A stretch of DNA of 54,363 nucleotides from Desulfurivibrio sp. (lineage in GTDB: Bacteria > Desulfobacterota > Desulfobulbia > Desulfobulbales > SURF-16), in contig QZKJ01000027.1 of the NCBI GenBank assembly GCA_003605035.1, forward strand, positions 1-54,363, in the 5' to 3' direction. Below, piece after piece: positions 33,505-42,926 of the stretch. The notes under the pieces were generated by a model. That model made no database searches, was not told the origin of the DNA, and saw only the letters and a program-made list of their open reading frames with translations. The translations under genes and the position numbers were made by a program. Within the stretch, counting starts at the first letter, position 1, and each line of letters starts with the position of its first letter.

Positions 33505-35328
33505 TCACCCCGCACCATTCCGCACCCCGTTGCCATTCTGGCCGGCAAGCTGCAGATCCTGCAGGCGACGGTAGATGCCGCCGCGGGCCATCAGGCTTTC
33601 ATGGCTGCCCTCCTCGACGATGCGGCCCTGGTCCATGACCAGGATATGGCCGGCCCGTTTGATGGTGGACAGGCGGTGGGCGATGACGATGCTGGTGCGG
33701 TTGGCCAGGGTGGAGTCAATGGCCCGGTCGATGAGCATCTCGGTCTCCGAGTCCACGCTGGAGGTCGCCTCGTCCAGGATGAGGATGCGGGGATCGCGGG
33801 CCAGCACCCGGGCAAAGGCCAGCAGCTGCTTCTGGCCGGCGGAGAGATCCATGCCGCCCTCGCCGATGATGGTGGCCAGCCCCTGAGGCAGCCGGCGGAT
33901 CACGGTGCCGAGCTGGGCCCGCTCGATGATGTCCTGCAGCTTCTCATCGTCCATGTCCCGGTCCAGCAGAATATTGTCCCGGATAGTGCCGGGCACGATG
34001 AATACATCCTGCATGACCAGACCGATCTGCTGCCGCAGCCAGCGGGTATTAATTGAACGTAGGTCCCGGCCGTCGATCTCGATAGCGCCGCTGTCCGGGT
34101 CATAAAAGCGCTCCAGAAGATTGACGATGGTGGATTTGCCCGAGCCGGTGGCCCCGACAATGGCCAGGGTCTGTCCGGGCGCGATCTGAAAGGAGAGATC
34201 ATGCAGGATGGGCTGCCCCGCCTCATAGCCGAACCGCACCTGGCGGAAGTCCACCGCGCCCCGGATATCCGGGTGCCTCTCCTCTGCCGTGGGGGACGGC
34301 AGGGTGCCGCGGGTGTCCAGCAGCTGGAAGATGCGTTCCGCCGAGGCCATGGCGGACTGGACGATGGAGTATTTCTGGGAAAGCTCGCGCACCGGCTGAA
34401 AAAACAGCCGCATGTAGGAGATAAAGGCCACCAGCTCGCCCAGGGTCATGTGCTGCTGGATCACCTGGCCGCCGCCGTACCAGATGATGCAGCCGGTGGC
34501 CAGGGCGCTGAACAGCTCCATGGCCGGCATGAAGATGCCGAAGATCCTGATCTGGTAAAGGTTCTGTTCCAGATACTCCCGGCTCAGCCCGACAAAGCGC
34601 TGGCGGGTGTCATCTTCCCGCAGGAAGAGCTGGATCACCGAGATGCCGGACAACGACTCCTGCAGAAAGGCGTTGATCCGGGCGAGCTGGGTGCGGATGG
34701 CGCGGAAGGCGTCCCTGGCCAGCCGGCTGAACCAGCTGATGCTGAGCACGATCAGCGGCAGCAGGAAGCTGAGAATCAGGGCCAGCCGCCAGTTCATCCA
34801 GAAGAGGATGGCCATGATGCCGGCGATCTGAAAGAAATCATTGAACAGGGTGACAATGACCGAGGTGAACATCTCATGCATGTTCTGGATGTCGTTGGTC
34901 AGCCGGGTCACCAGCTTGCCGCTGGGATTGCGGTTGAAAAAGGCCAGATCGAGACCCAGCATGTGGCCGAAGAGCTGCTGCCGCATCCGGTGCATGATGG
35001 TCTGGCCGGTCCATTCCAGGATGACCACCTGGTAGAAGTTGGCGGCAAAACCGGCCAGGATGACGCCGATAAACATCGTGGCCAACCGGCCAAGGCCGCT
35101 GATGCGGGCTGCGCTCTCCAGGTTGGGGTTGACCACATAACGGTCGATGCCGATCCGGACCATGTAGGGCAGGGCCAGGCTTGCACCGATGACGAGCATG
35201 GACAGGACAATGGCGCCGGCCACCTTGCCCCAGTGGGGCCGGGAATAGGCGATGATGCGCCGCCACAGGCCGATGTCGGCGACCTGACCCAGGTGATCCT
35301 CTTCAAAGTATCCGAAACCGTAGCGCAT
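33505..35328 (-). CDS. ABC exporter half-transporter with canonical ATPase site
   Basis: A 607-residue type IV ABC half-transporter: six membrane helices (~30-320) and a C-terminal ATPase with Walker A GATGSGKST (~394), Q-loop LVMQDVF, signature LSAGQKQLLAFARVL, Walker B RILILDEATSSVD with the catalytic Glu, and H-loop VIAHRLSTI. It begins 6 bases after the partner gene. Together they form a heterodimeric exporter like TM287/288, BmrCD or YheHI, which pump drugs, lipids or peptides. The substrate is unknown. It is the last gene of the ABC pair. Confidence 0.92.
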   Translation of the reverse strand: MRYGFGYFEEDHLGQVADIGLWRRIIAYSRPHWGKVAGAIVLSMLVIGASLALPYMVRIGIDRYVVNPNLESAARISGLGRLATMFIGVILAGFAANFYQVVILEWTGQTIMHRMRQQLFGHMLGLDLAFFNRNPSGKLVTRLTNDIQNMHEMFTSVIVTLFNDFFQIAGIMAILFWMNWRLALILSFLLPLIVLSISWFSRLARDAFRAIRTQLARINAFLQESLSGISVIQLFLREDDTRQRFVGLSREYLEQNLYQIRIFGIFMPAMELFSALATGCIIWYGGGQVIQQHMTLGELVAFISYMRLFFQPVRELSQKYSIVQSAMASAERIFQLLDTRGTLPSPTAEERHPDIRGAVDFRQVRFGYEAGQPILHDLSFQIAPGQTLAIVGATGSGKSTIVNLLERFYDPDSGAIEIDGRDLRSINTRWLRQQIGLVMQDVFIVPGTIRDNILLDRDMDDEKLQDIIERAQLGTVIRRLPQGLATIIGEGGMDLSAGQKQLLAFARVLARDPRILILDEATSSVDSETEMLIDRAIDSTLANRTSIVIAHRLSTIKRAGHILVMDQGRIVEEGSHESLMARGGIYRRLQDLQLAGQNGNGVRNGAG

Positions 35329-35334
35329 GGCGGT

Positions 35335-37113
35335 CTATCCCTGTCTCTCCCGTACCGTGGTCTGGTAGGTATAGATTCTGGCATAAAAGGGGTTGCTGGC
35401 AAACAGCTGGTCATGCCTGCCCCGGGCCGCGATGCGGCCCTGGTCCATGACCAGGATTTCTCCGGCGTCCGCCAGCGGCGCCACCCGGTGGGAAACCACG
35501 ATGCAGGTCCGGCCCTGCAGGTAGGAGGCCATGGAGCGGATGATGGCCTGTTCGGTTTCCATGTCCACGGCGGACAGCCCGTCATCGATGATGATGATCG
35601 GCCGGTCGAGCAGCAGGGCCCGGGCCAGGGCGATGCGCTGGCGCTGGCCCCCGGAAAGCTTGACCCCCCGCTCCCCCACTCTGGTCTGGTAGCCCTCGGG
35701 CAGGGCCATGATCTCCTGATGGATTGCGGCGGCCCGGGCCACCTCCTCGATCTCGGCGATAGTGGCATGCTCGCGGCCCAGGGCGATGTTGAAGCCGATG
35801 GTCTCGGAAAACAGGATGGTCTCCTGGGGCACGTAGGCGATGCTGCCCCGCACCGCGGCGAGCGGCAGGGTGTTGACATCCCTGTTGTCCAGCAAATAGG
35901 CGCCGTCCGCCACCGGATAGAGGCGGGCGAGAATGTTGCACAGGGTCGACTTGCCGGAGCCGCTCTTGCCCACCACGCCGATAATGCCGGGGCCGATGGT
36001 CACGCTCACGTCATCGATGGCGGGCGTGGTCTGGCCGGGAAAGACAAAAGAGAGATGATTGAGGCGGATATTGCCGGCGGCAGGCGGCAGGGTGGGCCCG
36101 GCCGCCCGGTCGACAAGCTCCGGCTTCTCCTGCAGGATGCGCTCAATGCGGCCCAGGGAGGTGACGCCCCGCTGGAAGAGATTGGCCACCCAGCCCAGCG
36201 CCATCATCGGCCAGGTCAGCATGAACAGGTAGGAGAAGAAGGCGACGAAATCGCCCACCGTGATCACCCCCTGGATGGTCAGCCGGCCGCCGAAAAAGAG
36301 CACCAGCAGCAGACAGCAGTTGGCGATCAGGCCGGAAAAGGGAGAGAGCACCCCCTGCACCATGGCCACCTTGAGATTGTTGCGGATGTACTCCTCGCCC
36401 ATGCGGTCAAACTGCAGGGTCTGCGGGGCCTCCTGGGTATAGGCCTTGATCAGGCGGATGTTGGCCAGGGCGCTGCGGGCAAACTCGGTGAGTATTTCAA
36501 ACTGCTCCTGCACCCTTTTGAATCGGCGGTGCATGCTGGCCGACAGCAGCCGGGTGGAAAAAACCAGCACCGGCATGGGCAGCACGGCCAGCACCGTCAG
36601 CATGGGATGGATATAGGCCATGAAGGCCAGGGCGGCGAGCGTCATGACCAGCGCATCGACAAAGGCGATCAGCCCCATGCCTCCGGCCAGCTGCACCGCG
36701 GCAAGGTCGTTGGTGACCAGGGCCATGATCTCGCCGGTGGTGTGACGCTGGAAAAACATGCGGTCCAGGGTCAGCAGGTGGGCCAGCAGCCGGTCCCGCA
36801 GGTCGCGCTCCAGCAGCCGGGAAAAGCCGAGCACCAGGTAGCGCCAGATAAAGCGGCAGACGGCAATGCCCGCAGCCAGCAGCAGCAGCAGGCCGGCATA
36901 ACGCAGCAGGCCGGGCCCGGTGGCGGTGCCGATGCCCAGCTCGTCAACCGCCCGCTTGATGATGCGCGGCATCCACAGCTGCAGAAAATCAACGAGCAGC
37001 AGGGCGCCGATGCCGCCGGCCAGCCTGGCGGCATACTGTCTGAAAAACGGCAGCAGCAGCCGGACGGATTGCAGGGAAAAACCCGGCCCGCCTTTTTCCG
37101 CATCATCTGACAA
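35335..37113 (-). CDS. ABC exporter half-transporter with degenerate ATPase site
   Basis: A 592-residue half-transporter with six membrane helices and a C-terminal ATPase. Walker A is GKSGSGKST (~376), signature LSGGQRQRIALARAL, Walker B IIIIDDGLSAVD, where Asp replaces the catalytic Glu, and H-loop VSHRVAPLA. A Glu-to-Asp change in one half is the hallmark of asymmetric heterodimeric ABC exporters, and the downstream partner keeps the Glu. The start is TTG at 37113, with AGGAGG 10 bases upstream. The kinase gene upstream ends 14 bases away on the same strand. Confidence 0.9.
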   Translation of the reverse strand: MSDDAEKGGPGFSLQSVRLLLPFFRQYAARLAGGIGALLLVDFLQLWMPRIIKRAVDELGIGTATGPGLLRYAGLLLLLAAGIAVCRFIWRYLVLGFSRLLERDLRDRLLAHLLTLDRMFFQRHTTGEIMALVTNDLAAVQLAGGMGLIAFVDALVMTLAALAFMAYIHPMLTVLAVLPMPVLVFSTRLLSASMHRRFKRVQEQFEILTEFARSALANIRLIKAYTQEAPQTLQFDRMGEEYIRNNLKVAMVQGVLSPFSGLIANCCLLLVLFFGGRLTIQGVITVGDFVAFFSYLFMLTWPMMALGWVANLFQRGVTSLGRIERILQEKPELVDRAAGPTLPPAAGNIRLNHLSFVFPGQTTPAIDDVSVTIGPGIIGVVGKSGSGKSTLCNILARLYPVADGAYLLDNRDVNTLPLAAVRGSIAYVPQETILFSETIGFNIALGREHATIAEIEEVARAAAIHQEIMALPEGYQTRVGERGVKLSGGQRQRIALARALLLDRPIIIIDDGLSAVDMETEQAIIRSMASYLQGRTCIVVSHRVAPLADAGEILVMDQGRIAARGRHDQLFASNPFYARIYTYQTTVRERQG

Positions 37114-37127
37114 GGGCCTGTTTCCTC

Positions 37128-38246
37128 CTATTTGCCGGGCCGCACTACCGGCTGCAGGCAGGGCCCTGCCAGCCGCGGCAGGGTGATGGCCACCGTGGTG
37201 CCCCTGCCTTCCTCGCTTTCCAGGGAAAACAGGCCGCCGGGGTGCTCATCGACGATTCTTTTCGAGACACAGAGACCAAGGCCGGTGCCATGCTCCTTGG
37301 TGGTGAAAAAGGGGGAAAAGATCTTCTCCCTGATGCTCGCCGGAATGCCCTGGCCGCTGTCGGTAATGGTGACCAGGATGCTGTCGCCTTCAAGTCTCGA
37401 CGCCACGGCAACCGTGCCCGGCCCGGCCAGGGCCTCGGCGCCGTTCTTGACCAGATTGAGCAGCACCTGTTTCAGTTTATCCCGGTCGCCGCTGATCATT
37501 TTGGCGCCCGGCTCGGCCTGGCAGTTGATGGTAATGGCATCGTTTTTCAGATTGGCTATGGTGAGGTTGCACACCTCCTGCAGCAGCTCGTCGATATCGA
37601 AATTGACCAGATTGAGCCGCCGGGGCCGGTAGAGATCCTTGAGATCAGCCAGCAGCTTCTCCAGCCGCTCCACTTCGCTGACAATGATCCCCAGCTTGGC
37701 CTGCTCCTGTTCGCCCTTGATCTTTTTTTTCAGCTGCCGGGCAAAACCGCCGATCATCACCAGGGGGTTCTTGATCTCGTGGCTGATCTCGGCCACCATC
37801 TGGCCCAGGGCGGCCAACCGCTCCGCCTGCATGATCTGCGCATGCAGGGCCTTGGTCTCGGTGAGTTCGCGCACGATGCCGGTGAAAAACAGCCTGCCGT
37901 CCACCTCGGTCAGGGAAAAGGAGATGGAGGCCGGGAAGATCTCGCCGTTGCGCCGCATGGCCTCGAATTCGCTGGCGTGGCCGATGAGTTTGCCCCGGCG
38001 GGTTTTCACGTAGGCGGCCACGGCCCGCTGATGGCCTTCCCGGCACCCTGGCCCCAGGATCTCGGCCAGATCACGGCCGACCACCTCGCACTGCCGGTAG
38101 CCGAACATCCGCTCCGCCGCCCGGTTGAAGAAAATGACCCTGGACTGCTCATCGATGGTCACAAAGGCCTCATTGGCATTTTCCACCGCACCCTGCAGGA
38201 TGCTGATTTCCATCAGACTGCCGCCTTTACCCGCATTCTTTTGCAT
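37128..38246 (-). CDS. PAS-domain sensor histidine kinase
   Basis: A 372-residue cytoplasmic histidine kinase. A PAS domain (~12-130, FVTIDEQSRVIFFNRAAERM, IGHASEFEAMRRNGE) precedes the dimerisation H-box MVAEISHEIKNPLVMIGGF (His ~155) and the ATPase boxes N (LLNLVKNGAEAL), G1 (ITDSGQGIPA), F and G2 (FFTTKEHGTGLGLCVSKR). No membrane segment. No response regulator is next to it. The start ATG 38246 has GAGGAAAGG nine bases upstream. It lies 14 bases before the ABC exporter pair and may share its transcript. Confidence 0.9.
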   Translation of the reverse strand: MQKNAGKGGSLMEISILQGAVENANEAFVTIDEQSRVIFFNRAAERMFGYRQCEVVGRDLAEILGPGCREGHQRAVAAYVKTRRGKLIGHASEFEAMRRNGEIFPASISFSLTEVDGRLFFTGIVRELTETKALHAQIMQAERLAALGQMVAEISHEIKNPLVMIGGFARQLKKKIKGEQEQAKLGIIVSEVERLEKLLADLKDLYRPRRLNLVNFDIDELLQEVCNLTIANLKNDAITINCQAEPGAKMISGDRDKLKQVLLNLVKNGAEALAGPGTVAVASRLEGDSILVTITDSGQGIPASIREKIFSPFFTTKEHGTGLGLCVSKRIVDEHPGGLFSLESEEGRGTTVAITLPRLAGPCLQPVVRPGK

Positions 38247-38365
38247 GGGATCAACCTTTCCTCATGGTAAATTCAGAATCCCGACCTGACAACAGAACGG
38301 GAAAGAAAACCTGTCCATCATTTCGTCCCACTGTTGCTATGAACGTTGCAGGGTCGTTTTGCACC

Positions 38366-38392
38366 GGGCGGTTCGCGAACCGTCCCTACACC
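38366..38392. repeat. Second copy of the GGCGGTTCGCGAACCG palindrome
   Basis: A near-perfect palindrome GGGCGGTTCGCGAACCGTCCC followed by TACACC, matching the core of the palindrome at 26936-26960 over about 24 bases. It lies in the 205-base spacer between two kinase genes, with no gene on it. Confidence 0.75.
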
Positions 38393-38451
38393 CCCTGCAC
38401 GCCGCTGCCTGTTGTAATGGCGGGGTCATTTACCGGACTGTTGCATCACCG

Positions 38452-40137
38452 CTAGCCGACCGGAAACAGGAGATTCAAGGTGGTTCCCTCACCCACCCTG
38501 CTTTTGACCCGGATGAAACCGCCATGCTCTTCCACCACTTTTTTGGCCAGCACCAGCCCCAGACCGGCCCTCTTCTGGGACCCCTTGGTGGTGAAGAAGG
38601 GTTCGAAGATCATTTGCAACTGCTCCTCCGGGATACCCGCGCCGCTGTCCTGGATGGCGATATCCGCATAGGGTTTGCCGGCCACCGTTTCTTCGCTGGT
38701 GGCGACCCGCAGTCTGCCGCCCCTGGCCATGGAATCAATGGCATTGGCCACCACGTTCATCACCGCCTCCCGCACATGTTCCCGGTCAATCAGGATAGCC
38801 GGCTCCGTCAGTTCGTAGGTCCGGGTAACCATGATGGACCGCTCCCGGCAGAGGAACTCGTAAAGCCGCAACACCTCATCCAGCAGGACATGAATATTCT
38901 CGCGCTTTCTGGCCAGCTCCGCCCCGTTGGAGATGATCAGCACATTATTGAGGATCTTCTCCAGACGGGCCACCTCGGCCACAATGATTGCAACATATTC
39001 CTCTCCTCTGCTTCCCAGATGCACGTTTTTCTGCAGCCGCCTGGCAAAACCGCCCACCGCGGTCAGGGGATTGCGGATCTCATGGGCCACATTGGCGGTC
39101 AGGCGGCCCAGGGCCACCATCTTTTCCATCTGCATGAGCTGCTCCTGCAGCATGGCTTTTTCCTCATTGGCCCGGTGGCGCTCAATAATGCCGGCCAGGG
39201 TGTTGGCAATGGCCACCAGGAACTCCTCCTCCGACTCCTTGCGCTTATGCCCTTCCTTGACAAAAACGTTGATCAGCCCGAGGGTCCGCTCGCCGGAGAG
39301 AATGGGGACGCAGTAGTGGCCGTGGGGGAAAGGCAGCGGCTCAATGTCGTGGCCTTCCTCCAGGCAGTTGCTGAAGATGACCTTGCCGGTGGCCACCGCC
39401 TTGCCGCACAGACACTGGCCCTGGGCAATGCGCAGGCAGGGCGGCCGCTCCCCGGGGCCGAAACCGCGGATGGCTTTCATCACCAGGTCGCCGGTCCCTT
39501 CCTCGACCAGGCAGATGCCGCCTTTTGACTGCAGGGAAAGATGGGGAATGGTCAGGGTCAGATCAAGGATGCGGTCAAACTGCTCATCAAGGGGAAGCGG
39601 CTCCAGGGCGATTTTCAGCACCGAGCTGGTCACCCGCTGGATATGATAATTGTGTTCCAGCTTTTCCTCCACCTGTTTGCGGTCGGTGATGTCCCTGACC
39701 GCGGCCACTGCCACGGTTTCCTCGTCCATCTTCAGGCAGCTGAGGCTGATATCGGCCGGGAAATCGGTGCCGTCCCTGCGCAGACCGTAGATTTCATAGA
39801 TCAGACCCATGGGCCGCGAACCGGGTTGCTCAAAATAACGGGCCAGCAGTTTCCGGTGCTTGTCACGGAAACGTTCCGGGATCAAACAGCCCAGGTCACG
39901 GCCAAGCAGCTCGCCGGCATCATAGCCGAACATCTTTTCCAGCTGGACATTGACCAGCACGATGGTGCCCTGCCGGTTGACAAAGACCATGGCATCCGGC
40001 GCCGTTTCCAACAGCTTCTGATACTCCCCCTTGCGCTGCTCCAGCGCCTCGCGACACTTTTCCAGGGCCTGCAGCGAGTTGCGCATGTCGGCCAGCTGCT
40101 GCTCAAGCTGCTCTCTGGTGATGGATGTACTTTTCAT
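38452..40137 (-). CDS. PAS-GAF sensor histidine kinase
   Basis: A 561-residue cytoplasmic kinase: an N-terminal coiled coil (~8-45), PAS (~50-165, MVFVNRQGTIVLVNVQLEKM), GAF (~190-340, with the Cys-bearing RIAQGQCLCGKAVATG), H-box NVAHEIRNPLTAVGGFARRL, and the N, G1 and G2 boxes (VVANAIDSMARGG, IQDSGAGIPEEQ, GSQKRAGLGLVLAKKVVEEH). The start at 40137 (MKSTSITREQ) is chosen because the coiled coil begins there. The GAF cysteines could ligate a cofactor or sense redox state, which is speculative. It resembles the downstream kinase in its catalytic part; no regulator is adjacent. Confidence 0.88.
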   Translation of the reverse strand: MKSTSITREQLEQQLADMRNSLQALEKCREALEQRKGEYQKLLETAPDAMVFVNRQGTIVLVNVQLEKMFGYDAGELLGRDLGCLIPERFRDKHRKLLARYFEQPGSRPMGLIYEIYGLRRDGTDFPADISLSCLKMDEETVAVAAVRDITDRKQVEEKLEHNYHIQRVTSSVLKIALEPLPLDEQFDRILDLTLTIPHLSLQSKGGICLVEEGTGDLVMKAIRGFGPGERPPCLRIAQGQCLCGKAVATGKVIFSNCLEEGHDIEPLPFPHGHYCVPILSGERTLGLINVFVKEGHKRKESEEEFLVAIANTLAGIIERHRANEEKAMLQEQLMQMEKMVALGRLTANVAHEIRNPLTAVGGFARRLQKNVHLGSRGEEYVAIIVAEVARLEKILNNVLIISNGAELARKRENIHVLLDEVLRLYEFLCRERSIMVTRTYELTEPAILIDREHVREAVMNVVANAIDSMARGGRLRVATSEETVAGKPYADIAIQDSGAGIPEEQLQMIFEPFFTTKGSQKRAGLGLVLAKKVVEEHGGFIRVKSRVGEGTTLNLLFPVG

Positions 40138-40430
40138 TTCCGCCCGCCGTTTTCTCTGTATTTCCCTGAAGTAACCGATAGTTCCACTATGCCAAATCCC
40201 ATGGCCCGGAGTCAACTCTTTGCTGGGGCAGTATCCCGGCCGGCTGACAGAAAAAAATCCTGTCCAACTTTATCATCTTGAATCTCGTGCCTACACGTAA
40301 TATATTATTTTCATTAAAAACATTTTTAAGCCGCAAGACAGAAATTCAATTGCCTGAACTGTGTTAACATATGGAAATTAAATAGACATTCACTGGTTTC
40401 CCGCAGCTTGTCCCCCGAGAATTCAGCGGC
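40138..40430. other. Divergent spacer between the PAS-GAF kinase and the UspA gene
   Basis: AT-rich from about 40290 to 40390 with several A/T runs, consistent with promoters for both genes, but no clear -35/-10 pair was settled. No gene is supported. A hairpin element follows at 40431. Confidence 0.35.
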
Positions 40431-40483
40431 CAGGAGTCAGAATAAAACGTAATAAAATCAATCATTCTGAATTCTGTCTCCTG
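40431..40483. repeat. Dispersed hairpin element, copy C
   Basis: Arms CAGGAGTCAGAAT and ATTCTGTCTCCTG flank AAAACGTAATAAAATCAATC. The core (ACGTAATAAAATCAAT ... CTGAATTCTGTC) recurs at 46448-46521 with only a few differences. It lies upstream of the UspA gene and has no coding capacity. Confidence 0.7.
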
Positions 40484-40595
40484 CATTCCCACGACGGAGG
40501 CCAGAGCAGCAACCAGGTCTCAGGTCACAACATACCCTTATTTCGACAAAATTGATCAAGTCAGAAAGTTGAGACAGAAAAAAAAGGAGACAGCC

Positions 40596-41045
40596 ATGTA
40601 CAACACCATTCTCGTACCACTGGACGGCTCGAAGCGAGCCGAGGTCATTTTAAGTCATGCTATTGAACTGGCAAAGAAATTCGCCGCCAAGGTTATTCTG
40701 CTGGAGGCGGTGGAGCAGAAACTCGTCTACACCGGCGACCTGGAAGTATCAGCCGTGATCAAGAAGGATGAAGAACTTGCCAGCCAGCTCAACACCGCTG
40801 AGTCCTACCTCAAGAGCATCAAGGAAAAACTGGAACAGCAGGGTGTTCAGACAATCACCCGGGTCATGCAGGGCCCGCCGGTTGAGGCGATCATCACCAT
40901 CGCCAAGGACGAAAACGCGGACCTGATCGCCCTGGCCAGCCACGGCCGCACCGGCCTGGCCAGGGTTTTCTACGGCAGTGTGGCAGCAGGCGTCCTGCAG
41001 CAGGCTGACCGGCCGCTGCTCATTATCCGCGCAGGCAACCTCTAA
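40596..41045 (+). CDS. Universal stress protein, UspA family
   Basis: A 149-residue Usp domain: MYNTILVPLDGSKRAEVILS at the start and the ATP-binding signature ALASHGRTGLARVFYGSVAA (G-2x-G-9x-G-S/T type) near residue ~125, so it probably binds ATP. The ribosome site AAGGAGA is 5 bases from ATG 40596. It stands alone and is followed by a strong terminator. Confidence 0.92.
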   Translation: MYNTILVPLDGSKRAEVILSHAIELAKKFAAKVILLEAVEQKLVYTGDLEVSAVIKKDEELASQLNTAESYLKSIKEKLEQQGVQTITRVMQGPPVEAIITIAKDENADLIALASHGRTGLARVFYGSVAAGVLQQADRPLLIIRAGNL

Positions 41046-41105
41046 GGGATTTGGCAACAGCCACAGCAACAATTGGCTGCGCCCCTCAGTGCACACCGCA
41101 TCGAC

Positions 41106-41140
41106 AAAAAAAGGGAGACCTGGCAGGTCTCCCTTTTTCT
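41106..41140. terminator. Bidirectional intrinsic terminator
   Basis: Arms GGGAGACC and GGTCTCCC around TGGCA, with seven A on the left and five T on the right, so it works in both directions. It separates the UspA gene from the convergent MinD-like operon. Confidence 0.9.
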
Positions 41141-41216
41141 TAGCACACTCTCCGCAATTCCGCCAGGCAGGAAAAAACAAGTCCCCTGCCGGCCAAATTT
41201 ACTGCCTGCCCCGGGT

Positions 41217-42089
41217 TCAGCCGCTGATCACCCGCTGCAGATTCCGCCACAGCTCCCGCACCGCCGCCGAAGCCGGGGCTTCAGGCCTATGGGCGAGGAG
41301 CGGCATACCCCGGACAATCGATACCGCCACCGCCTCATCAAAAGGAATGCGGCCGACCAGCTCGATGCCGCCCTGGCCGCAGACCTGGCTGATCAGCGCA
41401 CTGGTTGCCGGGTGCAGGTCCCATTTATTGACGCAGACCCCGCAGGCGATCTTGAAATGCCGGACCAGATCCGCCACCCGCAGCAGATCGTGCAGACCCG
41501 AGCGGGTGGGCTCGGTGATGAGCAGCACATAGTCTGTGCCGGACATGGAGGCGATGGCCGGGCAGCCGATGCCGGGCGGCCCGTCCACCAGCAGCCAGTC
41601 GGCCTGCTGGTCTGTCGCCAGCTCCCTGGCCTGCCTTTTTACCATGCTGACCAGTTTTCCCGAATTTTCCTCGCCGATGCCGAGCCGGGCATGCACCAGC
41701 GGCCCATAGTCGGTATCGGCGATAAACCAGTGGCCGCTCAGCTTGTCGCGCAGGGTGATGGCCTGTTCCGGACAGAAATAGCTGCAGACGCCGCAGCCTT
41801 CGCAGGAAAAGGGCAGCACCCTGGCCGTCTCCGCAAGCTCCAGGGCATGAAAGCGGCACAGCTCGACACAGGTGCCGCAACCGCTGCACAGCGCGCTGTC
41901 CACCTCGGCTTCCACGCCGCTCCAGAACTCATTTTCCTGCCGCGGGCGCGGGGAGAGAATAAGATGCAGGTCCGCCGCATCGACATCGCAGTCCGCCATC
42001 ACCTTGTTGGTCGCAAGAAAAGCCAGGGCCCCGGTAATGGTGGTCTTGCCGGTGCCGCCCTTGCCGGAAAGCAACAGGATCTCTTTCAT
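41217..42089 (-). CDS. MinD/Mrp-type ATPase with inserted two-[4Fe-4S] ferredoxin domain (second copy)
   Basis: A 290-residue ATPase of the deviant-Walker family: LLLSGKGGTGKTTITGALA at the start, ADCDVDAADLHL, WLLVDGPPGIGCPAIAS. Inserted at ~64-115 are two cluster motifs, CSGCGTCVELC and CEGCGVCSYFCPEQA. This architecture occurs in pairs next to NifX-like proteins in anaerobes, including the orange protein complex genes of Desulfovibrio. The start overlaps the stop of the preceding paralogue by four bases. Function is not established; a role in metal-cofactor or Fe-S handling, or in cell division, has been considered for relatives. Confidence 0.9.
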   Translation of the reverse strand: MKEILLLSGKGGTGKTTITGALAFLATNKVMADCDVDAADLHLILSPRPRQENEFWSGVEAEVDSALCSGCGTCVELCRFHALELAETARVLPFSCEGCGVCSYFCPEQAITLRDKLSGHWFIADTDYGPLVHARLGIGEENSGKLVSMVKRQARELATDQQADWLLVDGPPGIGCPAIASMSGTDYVLLITEPTRSGLHDLLRVADLVRHFKIACGVCVNKWDLHPATSALISQVCGQGGIELVGRIPFDEAVAVSIVRGMPLLAHRPEAPASAAVRELWRNLQRVISG

Positions 42090-42913
42090 GATTGCAGTTC
42101 CTCCAGCAGCCGGGCAAAGGAGTCGCGCAACGCGGGCCGACTGGCGATAAGCGGCTCGCCGGCGGCATATCCTGCCGCTATCCCGCGGTCAAAGGGGATC
42201 TGCAGGTGCACCTTGATATTTTCCTCCAGGCACCACCTTTCGGTCCGGTTATCCCCGAGGTCGGACCGGTTGATGATGACCCCGAAGGGCCGCGCAAGTT
42301 TGCGCAGCACACCGGCCGCGATCCGCAGATCATGCAGGCCGAAGGGAGTGGCCTCGGTGACCAGCAGGGCATAGTCGCAATCCTTGACAGTGGCCACCAG
42401 CGGGCAGGAGGTACCCGGCGGGGCGTCGACGATGATCAGGCCATCGGCGGCGCACTCCTCCTGCACCGCCCGGATCAGCGGCACGGCCATGGCTTCCCCC
42501 ACCCGCAGCCGGCCGTGGACAAAGGCGACCCCGGACGCGTCCCCCTTTTCCACCACGCCCACCAGCCTTTTTTCCTCGGCCAGGGCCTGCTCCGGGCAGA
42601 CCAGAAAACAGCCGCCGCAGGAATGGCAGAGATCGGTAAAGGCCATGATGGTCCGGCCGAAGACGGTAATGGCCTTGAAGCGGCACAGGTCCCGGCATTT
42701 GCCGCAGTAACTGCACCGCTCCTCAAGCACCCTGGGCACGGCAAGATGAACATCCCGACTTGCCGCAATAGTCGGACTCAGAAAAAGATGCCCGTTAGGT
42801 TCCTCCACATCGCAGTCCAGGTACTGAACCTGGCCCCGGGCTGTCAGGGCCAGGCTCACCGCAACCGTGGTTTTGCCCGTGCCCCCCTTGCCGCTGGCAA
42901 CCGCAATTTTCAT
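42086..42913 (-). CDS. MinD/Mrp-type ATPase with inserted two-[4Fe-4S] ferredoxin domain (first copy)
   Basis: A 275-residue paralogue of the next gene: MKIAVASGKGGTGKTTVAVS, LDCDVEEPNGHLFL, then CSYCGKCRDLC and CHSCGGCFLVCPEQA (~60-110), and IIVDAPPGTSCPLVATV. The start at 42913 has GGGGAGACAGTG just upstream; the in-frame extension overlaps the preceding gene and is excluded. It follows the NifX-like gene by 13 bases and overlaps the next ATPase by ATGA, so the three are one operon. Confidence 0.92.
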   Translation of the reverse strand: MKIAVASGKGGTGKTTVAVSLALTARGQVQYLDCDVEEPNGHLFLSPTIAASRDVHLAVPRVLEERCSYCGKCRDLCRFKAITVFGRTIMAFTDLCHSCGGCFLVCPEQALAEEKRLVGVVEKGDASGVAFVHGRLRVGEAMAVPLIRAVQEECAADGLIIVDAPPGTSCPLVATVKDCDYALLVTEATPFGLHDLRIAAGVLRKLARPFGVIINRSDLGDNRTERWCLEENIKVHLQIPFDRGIAAGYAAGEPLIASRPALRDSFARLLEELQS

Positions 42914-42926
42914 CACTGTCTCCCCA

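Noticed and set aside
34201-37110. A 969-codon open frame on the plus strand opposite the ABC exporter genes
   Set aside because: It is the antisense shadow of two well-supported ABC genes, rich in His/Gly/Gln/Asp as expected for the reverse of GC-rich coding DNA, with no domain or ribosome site.
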